64,000 nucleotides of DNA from the NCBI GenBank assembly GCA_017893485.1, contig CM030366.1:204529326-204593325 (forward strand), in the 5' to 3' direction. Both the position numbers and the translations under genes were made by a program. Under the pieces are notes generated by a model. The model was given only the letters and a program-made list of their open reading frames with translations. It was not told the DNA's origin and searched no databases. The DNA comes from Hemerocallis citrina. Its lineage: Eukaryota > Streptophyta > Magnoliopsida > Asparagales > Asphodelaceae. Of the stretch, positions 21,671-32,608 are shown one piece after another; position 1 is the stretch's first letter; each line of letters opens with the position of its first letter.

Positions 21671-23711
21671 AAAAAATACGAAACTTTGCGAGTAGGTTCG
21701 TCTCACATAGTACAAGCCACACCAACTTGTAGAAGCGAGTTTCGACTCACGGTTCGAGAGATACGACCGCGTATCGCTTTCGGTTGGAAAAAACCAAGTA
21801 TAGCGGTGCACGGCCGTATATCGCAAACCGTGACACGAAACTCGCTTCTACAAGTTTGGGTGGCTTCCCCTACGTGAATCCGACCAAGTCGGTAAGTTTT
21901 ATAATTTTCGGATGCCGTTTGCGCGGTTTTCTCAACTTTCTCGCTTTACAAGTTTTAGACTTAGAATTTTGTAAGTGCGGGTAGGTTAAAAAACCCTTCA
22001 AACGACCTCCAAAAAATACGAAACTTTGCGATTTGGTTGGTGTCACCCACGAGAAGCCAAACAAACTTGTAGAAGTGAGTTTCGACTCACAGTTCGAGAG
22101 ATACGGCCGCGTACCGCTTACGGTTGGGAAAAAACCGAGTAAAGCGGTAGACGGCCGTATCTCGCGAACCGTGACTCGAAACTCGCCACTACAAGTTCAG
22201 GTTGCTTGCCCTACGTGAATCCGACCAAGTCGGAAAGTTTTATAATTTTCGGGTGCCGTTTGTGCGGTTTTCTCAACTTCCTCGCAGTACAAGTTTTAGA
22301 CTTAGAATTTTCTAAGTGCTAGAAAATCCTTCAAACGGCCTCCAAAAAATACGAAACTTTGCGGGCTGGTTGGTGTCACCTACGAGAAGTGACCCGAAGT
22401 TGTAGAAGTGAATTTCGACTCACGGTCCGAGAGATACGGCCGCGTATCGGTTTTGGTTGGAAAAAAACTATTATAAAGCGGTATACGGTCGTATCTAGCA
22501 AACCGTGAGTCGAAACTCGCTTCTACAAGTTCGGGTGGCTTGCCCTACGTGAATCCGGCCTAGTCGGAAAGTTTTAAAATTTTCGGGTGCCGTTTGCGCG
22601 GTTTTCTCAACTTATTCGCACTACAAGTTTTAAACTTAGAATTTTCTAAGTGCGAGTAGATTAGAAAACCCTTCAAACGGCCTCCAAAAAATACGAAACT
22701 TTGCGATTAGGTTGGTGTCACCTACGAGAAGCCAAACGAACTTGTAGAAGTGAGTTTCGACTCACGGTTCGAGATATACGGTCGCGTATCGCTTGCGGTT
22801 GAAAAAAACTATTATAAAGCGGTATACGGTCGTATCTCGCAAAACGTGAGTCGAAACTCGCTTCTACAAGTTCGGGTGGCTTGCGCTACGTGAACCCGAC
22901 CAATTGGGAAAGTTTTAAAATTTTCGGGTGCCGTTTGCGCGGTTTTCTCAACTTCGTCGCATTACAAGTTTTAGCCTTAGAATTTTCTAAGTGCGGGTAG
23001 CTTAGAAAACCCTTCAAACGGCCTTCAAAAAATACGAAACTTTGCTATTTGGTTGGTGTCACCTACGAGAAGTGAACCGAAGTTGTAGAAGTGAATTTCG
23101 ACTCACGGTCCGAGAGATACGGCCGCGTATCGGTTTTGGTTGGAAAAAAACTATTATAAAGCGGTATACGGTCGTATCTAGCAAACCGTGAGTCGAAACT
23201 CGCTTCTACAAGTTCGGGTGGCTTGCCCTACGTGAATCCGGCCTAGTCGGAATGATTTAAAATTTTCAGGTGCCGTTTGCGCGGTTTTCTCAACTTATTC
23301 GCACTACAAGTTTTAAACTTAGAATTTTCTAAGTGAGGGTAGATTAGAAAACCCTTCAAACGGCCTCCAAAAAATACGAAACTTTGCGCTTAGGTTGGTG
23401 TCCCCTATGAGAAGCCATCCGAACTTGTAGAAGTGATTTTCGACTCCAGATTCGAGAGATACGGCCGCGTATCGCTTTCGGTTGAAAAAAACTATTATAA
23501 AGCGGTATACGGTCGTATCTCGCAAACCGTGAGTCGAAACTCGCTTCTACAAGTTCGGGTGGCTTGCCCTACGTGAACCCGACCTAGACGGAAATTTTTA
23601 AAATTTTCGGATGCCGTTTGCGCGGTATTGCTCTATTTCCTCCCATTATAAGTTTTAGAATTAGAATTTTCTATGTGCGGGCCGTTTATAAAACACTTCA
23701 AACCACCTCCA
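21671..23711 (+). repeat. six ~341-bp tandem units, each with a ~140-bp hairpin (left array)
   Basis: The marker AAAAAATACGAAACTTT occurs at 21671, 22011, 22344, 22686, 23027, 23369 and (partly) 23711, spacing 333-342. Each unit contains ACTTGTAGAAGYGAGTTTCG, then GACTCACGGTTCG and a GATACGGCCGCGTAYCGCTT stretch, followed after a short AAAAAACC loop by their reverse complement ending GAAACTCGCTTCTACAAGTT. The arms are about 65 bp with few mismatches, for example 22066-22195 and 22741-22870. Confidence 0.9.
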
Positions 23712-23824
23712 AAAAATACGAAACTTTTCTCCTTTTCAAGTTGTGGTGGCTTGCGCACTTATAAAAATACCAAATACAATGGTTTAGTACCCCTAACTAT
23801 TCTCCTCTTCACAGTTTCTTAGGT

Positions 23825-26163
23825 ATGGACAGTTTCGAAGGAAGTTCTGTTGCCGGGGATAAATTTGTTCGTGCACAACAACTTGGCGAGTATCTTCCTC
23901 ATGTTGACGAGCACCTAAAACCGAAGATTGGTATGACATTTCTCATCCTTGAGGATGCAGAAAAATTTTATTCATCATATTGCAAATGTGCGGGATTCGC
24001 TATGCGTAAGGGTGGAAATAAATATAAGGGAAAAGACGTAGTGGATAAATCATATGTCTGTAATAAAGCCGGGGAGTCACCGAATAGCTATAATGAAACC
24101 AGACGAGGTACAACTTCTAGAACTGGTTGCAAAGCTTTCGTCCGTGTGAAAATAAACCCACATAGTACTTCACAAAGTAATTCGTGGATTATTTATTCGT
24201 TAAATGAAGCACACAATCACGAATTTACTTCACCCGGTAGACGTCACTTGCTACCTCGAAACCGTGAATTGACTAAGACAGATAAAAATGTAATTGGTCA
24301 ACTTACCGAGGCTAATGTCCTTGTATGCAAACAAATGCTATTCTTTGAAGGTGCAAGTGGAGCTAATGAGAAAATTGGATTCACTGAAACCGATGTAAGA
24401 AATCTCAGGAGAGACGAGATGGAAGGTTTAAAAGGACACGACGGACAAATGCTACTTGAGTTTTTTAAATCGAAAAAGGCGACCGATCCCTTATTCTATT
24501 TTGATTACCAATGTGACTCTGAAGGGCGATTGACACATTGTGTCTGGGTGGACGGTATCGCCAGAAAATAATTACAAAGTATTTGCGGATGTTCTCTGCT
24601 TTGACGCTACCTACAACACAAACCGATATGGGATGTTGTTCGTACCATTTGTTGGATTCAACCATCATTGGCAATCAATATTCCTAGGTTGTGGGTTCAT
24701 CCCCAATGAGAAGACATCCTCATTTGAGTGGTTCTTTGAAAAGTGGCGTGCTGCAATGCCATATGATCCGATCAACATCGTGACAGATGAGGATCGCGGG
24801 ATAACTTCTGCAATTTCCAAAGTTTTCCCAACCACGTTACATAGATATTGCATTTGGCATATTTTGGATAAGCTACCGCATGAAGTTCGAATGTCGAATA
24901 ACGTTGATGAGTTCAGGGATGCTTTGAAGACTATTATTTATACGGCGGAATTTAAAACAGAATTCGAACAGAAGTGGAAAAATTTGATCTCTCAGTACAA
25001 ATTGGAAAATAACAAATGGTTGAAGGAAAAATTTGAGATCCGTGAAAAATGGGCCCCTGTGTACGCAAGAGACTCATTTTGGGGGGGCATGTTGAATACC
25101 CAACGTAGCGAATCGCTACATTCATCCTTGAAGCACCATACTCATAAAAAGTACTCACTACATGAATTTGCTATCATCTTTGACCGACTCTTAGTAAAAC
25201 AAAGACACGATGAACTTAAAGAAACACATCGTAATCGCGAGGAGCGGCCAAAATTGAAGACCGAGTGGGCATTGGAGTCACAAATGGCAGGGACATACAC
25301 TTTGAAGATTTTCTACAAATTTCAACAAGAAGTGGTCAAAAGCTTATTACTTAATGTGAGTTTAATTGCGAGTATGGATACACCGGATAGTGCAGCTTAT
25401 TCTGTAACAGTTTGTGGAAATTCAGAACCGGGGAGGGTGATTTCTTATTGTAAAATCAGTAAAATTGCTAAATGCCCTTGTTCCATGTACTACTTCGTAG
25501 GCATTCCCTGCAAACATCTACTTGCAGTTATTCGGTTCACAGATCACACCGCACTACCCGAACAATATATTTGTAGGCGATGGACCAGAGATCAAATGAG
25601 GAGAAGCAGTATACCGGTTCCCAATAATATGGGCGACAATTTTGCTTCGCGTTATTGTGAACTGAGTATGCACTCAAGACATATGGTCGATCTTGGTTGT
25701 TCTTCAGAGCGAGGATACAAGTACATCCTCGACCACATGCTGAAAGGAATTGAAGGCTTTGCTAAGATTGAGTCAGTGAATAGCACACCACACGAAGGTA
25801 GCGCACAACCTGAGAGTGGTGGACAAGCACATGCACATGCACATGTAGGTGACCCTGTACAGTGCACCACAAAGGGGAGGCCTAAAGGGAAACGGTTGAA
25901 GTCGGTAAGAGAAGGTCAAAAAACGAAGAGGCCAAGACTTTGCAGGACATGTCTTCGTGTCGTAGGCCACGATTTACGGAATTGCCCAAAAAATTTAGCA
26001 AGGTATTATATCAGAGATTTGATATTTATTAATTGGACTCAAACTTGGTTATTTTGGTCAGTACTAACTCATTCTTCTTCCTTTTTTTAGTGGATCGGTG
26101 GGCAATGAAGAAGCTCCAAACGCTGTACAGAATGATGATGACGAAGGCGAAGGTTCGTGCTAA
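23825..26163 (+). pseudogene. FAR1-type Mutator-like (MULE) transposase, two exons, one-base frameshift
   Basis: The ATG is at 23825. Residues ~45-145 form a FAR1-type DNA-binding (WRKY-GCM1-like) domain: FYSSYCKCAGFAMRKG, then GCKAFVRVK and HNHEF. The MULE transposase core follows: CFDATYNTN (first D), TDEDRGI (second D), CIWHI, and TQRSES (likely catalytic E). A SWIM zinc finger reads CPCSMYYF...CKHLLAV. The C terminus has a CRTCLRVVGHDLRNC knuckle. An 88-base intron is likely at 26003-26090 (AG/GTATTA ... TTTTTAG, branch-like ACTAAC), giving a stop at 26161-26163. The frame slips at an AAAA run (24565-24568): one extra base relative to the family frame. The resulting ~750 residues match FAR1-related MULEs such as maize Jittery. 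It cuts and joins element DNA. A functional protein needs the frameshift to be an error or bypassed. Confidence 0.85.
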
Positions 26164-26716
26164 GGGGGGCTTTAAGAAATTTATTAATATGTATGTCATA
26201 TCAAAATTTCAAATTAATCACCGAATAATTGCCGAATTTTATATTGATTCGTGCAGATTTTTATGAATTTCGACTGGATTGTTAACTTTGTTTTTTTTTT
26301 CCTGGTATAGGTCCGGAATGAAACAAGTATAACGCGCCAAAATGGAAAGACGCAATACCGCGCTGAAAAATTGTGTTATTTTTGGATTGTATATATGTGT
26401 GGATAATTGCCGTATGCTTATTTGGTACAAGTAAATTAATGATGTTTTTAATTATAATGTAATTTCTGTATGTCAGTTTATTTTGTGTATTTGTGAACAA
26501 AGATATGTTACTATGGATTTTGACCAGGCATTTTGGTTGTGAATGCTTATTGCTGTCGGAAAATGTGAAATTGGTAGATGTGTACAATTTGGGGAACTCG
26601 TTCTGTTTGTGAATTTTGTGTTAACGAAAATTGTCTGCATGCCATGTGAACAGATTTTTTATTTGTGTTGGAGATTGTGTATTTTGTGCATAACCAATAC
26701 TTCACATGTAAGTTCG

Positions 26717-27470
26717 GCCAATATCTCTTTTCTTAACCTGTTCTTGGCGTTAACGTTTTAATACAATCTAACCCGATATCATAAATAACGGGTTAAGGAG
26801 ATAGATATTGGCAGTACTTTGGTTTAATACTTCACATATAGGGGTTTTAGTTCGGCCAATATCTCTCTACTTAACCCGTTCTTGGCGTTAACGGTTTAAT
26901 ACAATCTAACCCGTTATCAGAAATAACGGGTTAAGGAGATAGATATTGGCAGTACTTTAGTTCAATACTTCACATATAGGGGTTTAGTTCGGCCAATATC
27001 TCTCTACTTAACCCATTCTTGGCGTTAACGGTTTAATACAATCTAACCCGTTATCAGAAATAATGGGTTAAGGAAATAGATATTGGCAGTACTTTAGTTC
27101 CATACTTCACATATAGGGGTTTTAGTTCGGCCAATATCTCTCTACTTAACCCGTTCTTGGCGTTAACGGTTTAATACAATCTAACCCGTTATCAGAAATA
27201 ACGGACTAAGGAGATAGATATTGGCAGTACTTTGGTTCAATACTTCACATATAGGGGTTTTAGCTCGGCCAATATCTCTCTACTTAATCCGTTGTTGACG
27301 TTAACGGTTTATTTAACCTAACCCGTTATCAGCAATAACGGGTTAAAGAGATAGATATTCGCAGTACTTTGGTTCCAACACTTTCACATGTAGTGGCTGA
27401 AGCTCGGCCAATATCTCTCTACTTAGCCCGTTATTGGGAATAACGGGTTAGGTTAAGAATTCCTTACATT
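26717..27470 (+). repeat. ~138-bp palindromic tandem repeat, five copies plus a partial
   Basis: GGCCAATATCTCTCTACTTA recurs at 26717, 26855, 26992, 27130, 27268 and 27407 (spacing 137-139). Each unit contains an imperfect hairpin: GCCAATATCTC...TTAACCCGTT against AACGGGTTAAGGAGATAGATATTGGC-like sequence. The TTAACCCGTT/AACGGGTTAA dyad is shared with the outer TIRs and with 29248-29400 and 31735-32190. Confidence 0.9.
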
Positions 27471-27832
27471 GCTTTCAACTTCGTGCTATCTTCTTGCCCT
27501 GATACATATACATATTTGTGCATTCTCCGCTTAAAAATATTATTAGAATAACTTTAACGGGTGATGGACATATTTTCGTTTGTTGATACATATACAAGAT
27601 ATTGCATTCACAACAAGCCATTTGCAAAATAAAATTTATTCATATAAAGGAACATTACAAACTGGCACTAACATAATGTTTGAAGAAACAGAAAATTGAA
27701 GTTGAAATTAATTTAGTACACAAGTGCATGCTCGCTTTCTTCTCGGAAGTGGAAGGAAGGACTGTTGACTCTGCCTTTTTTGATTGCATAAGTAGCCAGT
27801 TGTACCCCCTGCATACAATTTTGTTCTCTACT

Positions 27833-28073
27833 GTTATACAGAATGTAAAAATCCTCGGCTTCCTTCGAAACTTAGTAGTAGTGGGTGTAACCGTATATTA
27901 AAGGTACTTAACGACTTCTTGACACGCACTCCTCATATTCGTACTATTTGTGGTACGATTGTGAGGTGTGCATGCCAAGAAGTCGAAAAGTACCATGAAT
28001 ACACCGTGACACCCACCACTACTCCGTCTGACGAAAGCCGAGAATTTCTACATTCTGTGTAACAATAAAGAAC
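27833..28073. other. ~241-bp imperfect hairpin, copy 1
   Basis: The two halves are imperfect inverted copies about 120 bases long: left arm GTTCTCTACTGTTATACAGA onward, right arm ending TCTGTGTAACAATAAAGAAC. The loop lies near 27955 (TACTATTTGTGGTA). Mismatches and small bulges are spread along the stem, as in plant MIRNA precursors and decayed foldback elements. No known miRNA is recognised. A second copy lies at 28347-28595. Confidence 0.75.
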
Positions 28074-28346
28074 GAATGTGTATGAAAGGCGTACAGTTGC
28101 TACATATGCAAACACACCTGTTCTTGCTAAAAAAATAGAAGACTAAGGAAAACACTGTGGGGAAAAAAGGGCAGAGCCAGCGGCCCTCCCTACCGCTTGA
28201 GAGAAACCGAGCATGCACTTGTACACTAAAACAAGTCTCTCTGCTCCTGCATCTCCATACACAAGAACAATTATAGGCGACCATCCTTGAACTCAAGAGG
28301 TCTTGAATGCATAAATAGCCAGTTGCACCTCCTGCATACAAGACCC

Positions 28347-28595
28347 GTTCTCTACTGTTATACAGAATGTAAGAATCCTCTGCTTCGTCGGCCGGAGTAG
28401 TAGTGGGTGTAACCGTATATTAAAGGTACTTAACGACTTCTTGACACGCACTCCTCATATTCGTACTATTTGTGGTACGATTGTGAGGTGTGCATGCCAA
28501 GAAGTCGAAAAGTATCATGAATACACTGTGACACCCACCACTACTCCGTCCGACGAAAGCAGAGAATTCTTACATTTTGTGTAACAATAGAGAAC
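28347..28595. other. ~249-bp imperfect hairpin, copy 2
   Basis: A direct repeat of copy 1, about 515 bases downstream. The central ~150 bases around AACGACTTCTTGACACGCAC are almost unchanged, and the outer arms have diverged more. Flanking sequence (AGCCAGTTG...CTGCATACA before, GCTAAAAAATAGAAGACTAA after) is duplicated as well, so the whole ~510-bp block was copied. Confidence 0.75.
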
Positions 28596-28599
28596 GAAT

Positions 28600-29245
28600 G
28601 TGTATGAAAGGCGTACAAATGCTACTTATGCTAACACATATAAAAGCTAAAAAATAGAAGACTAATAGAAACACTGTGGAAAAATGGGTAGAGCCGGCAG
28701 CCCTTCTCTAATCTTGCCATTCTTCATACACAAGCACAATTGTAGGGGTCTTGAAGAGAAGAAGAAAACATTGATTACACCTCAATTTTCTTCTACAACT
28801 TCAGTTTTGTCTTCCCTATTGGGAAGAAAAGAGGGGTCTTGAAGAGAAGAGGAGAACATTGATTACACCTGGTTTCAAACAGGTAGAAGAGAAGAGGAGA
28901 CCACTTATGAAGAATGAGGAGACTCCATTTGAGTTCTCCTGAAGAGAAGGAGATGAGACTCCTTCTTGAAGTGAAGAAGATCAAAGGTCCCTCATATAGG
29001 CTAGAAAATTCAGTGGGGAGCATGATAGGACCAAAGAATGTAGAGAGGGCTATTGCTAAATAGAGAAGGGATAAGCACTAAACGGAAGGGACAAGGATGG
29101 ATTAAACATAAAGAAAAGTTCACAAGATGAAATTAGTAGTTAGTCAACCATGTTATGAGCCAATTTTCGGAAAGGAGCAGCAAGGACAACAATTGTCCCC
29201 ACCAAATTGATACACATCTCAACTTGTACAGTGTCTGTAAAATTC
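28600..29245. other. noncoding interior of the MULE-like element
   Basis: Purine-rich sequence with a repeated TCTTGAAGAGAAGA and AACATTGATTACACCT block (about 28745-28780 and 28835-28870). The open frame on the minus strand (28793-29023) is repetitive and unsupported. Confidence 0.5.
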
Positions 29246-29247
29246 AT

Positions 29248-29321
29248 AACACTTAACCCGTTCTTGGCGACAACGGGTTAAGTGTACTTAACCCGTTGTC
29301 GCCAAGAACGGGTTAAGTGTT
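29248..29321. repeat. perfect 74-bp palindrome built from TTAACCCGTT dyads
   Basis: Two 36-bp arms match perfectly around a 2-bp GT spacer. Each arm is AACACTTAACCCGTTCTTGG, then CGACAACGGGTTAAGT, so every arm holds two copies of the dyad in opposite orientation. A decayed version follows at 29341-29410. Confidence 0.95.
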
Positions 29322-29838
29322 ATTGGTTTCTGCCAAAGTACTTTAACTTAACACGTTAATGATGATAACGGGTTAAGTACTTGTACCCGTCATCGTCAGT
29401 AACGGGTTAGGTGTAGCTAAATCATTTATACTCATAATTTTTAAATCGCATGTAAAAAAAATGTTACCAATGTGGAGGTAATAGGTAATAAGTTAATATT
29501 TGTAATAGGTAATAGGTAATCATTTATGATAAACTACAAATATTAAATACGTTAATATTTGTAGCTTGGAGGTAATAGGTAATAAGTTATCAATGTGGAG
29601 TTTATAGATATTTAGGTTCTATCATTAATCACATACGCCTCTCCACTCTTTACGTACATTTCTTTCTGAACTCTACAAAATAGACAGTCATATGTATGTG
29701 GTTTGTTTTTTTATATTTTTTTTTAATTTCTTGGCTAGCCACGTAACTAACCAATATAAAATTGATCACATCAAACGGATATTAAAACACAAATTTATTT
29801 GTATTTTGGTTCATAAAAAACAATATAAAAAATATTGT

Positions 29839-29927
29839 AGGTTAGGGTTAGGTTTAGTCTAGGGTTAGTAGGGTTACAGTTAGGGTTAGGGTTAGTAGGG
29901 TTACAGTTAGGGTTAGGGTTAGGGTTG
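29839..29927 (+). repeat. telomere-like GGGTTAG repeats
   Basis: Repeated GGGTTAG and GGGTTACAGTTA units over about 90 bases. The unit is TTAGGG-like (six bases) rather than the usual plant TTTAGGG. An oppositely oriented block lies at 31460-31524. Confidence 0.85.
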
Positions 29928-30039
29928 GAGTATCCACTCCTTTTCTCTTCGTAGCAGACACTTTAATATGGAAAAAACCTAAAGTGCATATACAAAAGTA
30001 GATCGCCACATGTAGCCTATATATTGGCTACATCCACAT

Positions 30040-31065
30040 GTATATCGCCAAATGTAGAGTCTCCACTCATTTAGCTTTTAATAGTGTCTGCTTTGAGATT
30101 GAGTTCTACTTGTTTAGCTTGTTATGGGGGGAAACCACATGTAGACCCCACATGTACCCTATATGAGGGAAAAACCACATGTAGATCCCACATGTACCCT
30201 ATACAGGGGAAAAACCACATGTAGATTCCACATGTAGTCTTTATGGGGAAAAAACCACATGTAGATCCCCACATGTAGTTTATGTATAGGAAAAACCATA
30301 TGTAGCTTCCCTAACGTGTGTACATGAGGGATGCACTTATTGTGGAAGGACTGATAAGAATCATTTTAGGCTGTCTTGCTGGCCCTCATTCTAATTTGCG
30401 GTGCTGAAATCCCTAATGGAAAGGCCTAACCAGATGCGTCACGTGTTCCGCATCTCGTCATCAGATGAGATTAATTAGCCATCAAGAACTGGATCTGTAC
30501 ATGGGATCCGCCAACCATTTTAAATAGTGTCTGCGATAATAGTAGGCGGGTGCTGAGTTATGCTTGTTTAGCTTGGTGCTTTTTCCCAGCTTAGGTGTAT
30601 GTTCAAAATTTTCTGGGTTGTGGTGGTCACTTGGCTTAGATGACAACACCACTTCTTGTGTGAAGACCACATGTAGATTCCCACATGTAGTCTATATGGG
30701 GAAAAACCACATGTAGACTCCCACATGCATCCTATACAGGCAAAAAACCATATGTAGATTCTCACATGTAGTCTATATGGGGAAAAACTACATGTAGATC
30801 CCATACATGTAGTCTATGTATGGGAAAAACCATATGTAGATTCCCCAACGTGTGTACATGAGGCATGCACTTATTGTGGAAGGACTGTTAAGAATCATTT
30901 TAGGGCTTATTGCTGGTCCTCATTCTAATTTGTCGTTGATAGACTCTCACTTCTGCTTCTCTTCATAGTAGAACAAGTTTAATATTAGAAAAACCACATG
31001 TAGATCCCACATGTAGCCCATATGGGAGAAAACCCACATGTAGATCCCCACATCCACGTACAGAA
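30040..31065 (+). repeat. CACATGTAG-rich tandem repeats (~43-bp unit)
   Basis: Three clusters (about 30035-30310, 30660-30840, 30990-31060) of GAAAAACCACATGTAGATYC plus CACATGTAGTCTATATGGG, with the palindrome ACATGT in every unit. The larger context (AATAGTGTCTGC ... TGCACTTATTGTGGAAGGAC ... CATTTTAG) is a ~490-bp direct repeat, about 30080-30405 and 30520-30945. No coding potential. Confidence 0.85.
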
Positions 31066-31459
31066 AGACCAATAACGGGTTTGGAACAACTGTAATGATG
31101 AGGGTATTCCTAATGGAAAAGCCCCTCTGTGTTATTAGAGCGCAGTGCCAACAGATCTAATATAGATGGCTAACAAAAACTGGATCGGATCATATGTGTG
31201 GGCACGAGTTCACATGTAGTAGTACAATAAAGATATGTGGGAGTAGATATATTTGATTGACTGATGGATCGATGGATTCATTAGTGTGGGAATTTAGAAC
31301 GGCCTGTTAATGTACTACAAGTTAACGACTCGTACCACAAATTAAGATACTTGCCATGTTTAACATGTGGTTCCACATGTTACGAAGTCAAATATAGATG
31401 TGGGGATCCACAAATATGAACCGAATTAACCAAAACAAAACACATGCACTCACCAATAA

Positions 31460-31524
31460 CCCTATCTTAACCTAACCCTAACCCTAACCCGACACTAACC
31501 CTACCTTAACCTAACCTTAACCCT
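31460..31524 (-). repeat. telomere-like CTAACCC repeats, inverted to 29839-29927
   Basis: CCTAACCCTAACCCTAACCC and degenerate CTTAACCTAACCTT units. Same six-base telomere-like repeat as at 29839-29927 but on the opposite strand, about 1.5 kb away, enclosing the CACATGTAG region. Confidence 0.85.
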
Positions 31525-31734
31525 CGGTACCAAAAAACGACTTCATCAAATTTTTTTACCTTCACAAAACTTATTATGGTAACAAATTTAGAGTGGTTAG
31601 TTACGGGAGAATAAATGGAAATTAATAAAAATAATAAACAATTTATGGGCATATTAATGTCACCTTACACAGTTCAGGAGACAGTTCTCGCAAAGAGTTA
31701 AGAGAAATTTTTAGAAAACCCAAAATTTATTCAA

Positions 31735-32190
31735 CACCTTAAACCGTTATTCACGAGAACGGGTTAACTAACTTTTACCCGTTATTCCCAAGAACGGGTT
31801 AAGTACTTCAATTTTTGGGAGTATAATTTGAAAACTTGGATAGGGCCCTGGCAATAACACTCTACATAACCCGTTCTTGCGAAGGACGGGTTAAGTTAAG
31901 TTAACACGTTATTCCCAAGAACGGGTTAAGTACAGTGATATTGGCAGTACTTTGATCTATAGGAATTAAATGTCTGCCAATATCGCTATACCTAAGCCGT
32001 TGTCGTGAAGAACGGGTTAAGGCAATATAACCCGTTGTTAGAAGTGACGGGTTAAGTAGATCCATATTAGCAGAACTATACCAAGACTTGGTCTGTAGGC
32101 TTCCAAACCACTGTCAATATTTCTCTACCTAACCCGTCCTTCCTGATAACGGGTTAAGCTAATTAACCCGTTATCGTGAATAACGGGTTA
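31735..32190 (+). repeat. degenerate dyad repeats related to the 138-bp array
   Basis: At least eight TTAACCCGTT/AACGGGTTAA half-sites in inverted pairs (for example around 31745-31800, 31868-31928, 32000-32050, 32128-32190). GATATTGGCAGTACTTTG links them, as in the 26717-27470 units. They look like older copies of that array. Confidence 0.8.
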
Positions 32191-32608
32191 AGAATATACA
32201 TTTGTGCAGCAAATAAGTTCTTGTTTTGGGTGGTGTACATTTTTCCTGATACAGAAACGACTTCATCAAATGTTCTTCACAAATTCACAAATGAAGGCGC
32301 AGCACAGTAAATAACACAACAGTTATCTTCACAAGAAAGTTGACGGCGTACAAATGTCCAATAACGACCAACCACTTAATTACTTTAAATAAATTTAATA
32401 TTCAAAAATTTACACCAAAAATTTACATATCAGGTTGCACATGGTCAAAAGACTATTAATTACAAATGAAGGCGTTCTCGACTTTGGCTTGCATACCACG
32501 CCCCAAATCCACCTACAACAGTTTATCAACGTAGAAACAAACAATACGTTAGTTACTGCAGCAACAAAATCACCAACCAAAAGATACGCTATTACAGAGT
32601 TTTACAGA

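Noticed and set aside
23825..24571. Considering the first transposase frame as a separate FAR1-domain gene
   Set aside because: The second frame continues directly with the MULE catalytic core, so one broken gene is simpler.
29839..29927. True telomere or interstitial telomere fusion site
   Set aside because: Only short degenerate blocks, in opposite orientations on a 17-kb transposon interior, without subtelomeric context.
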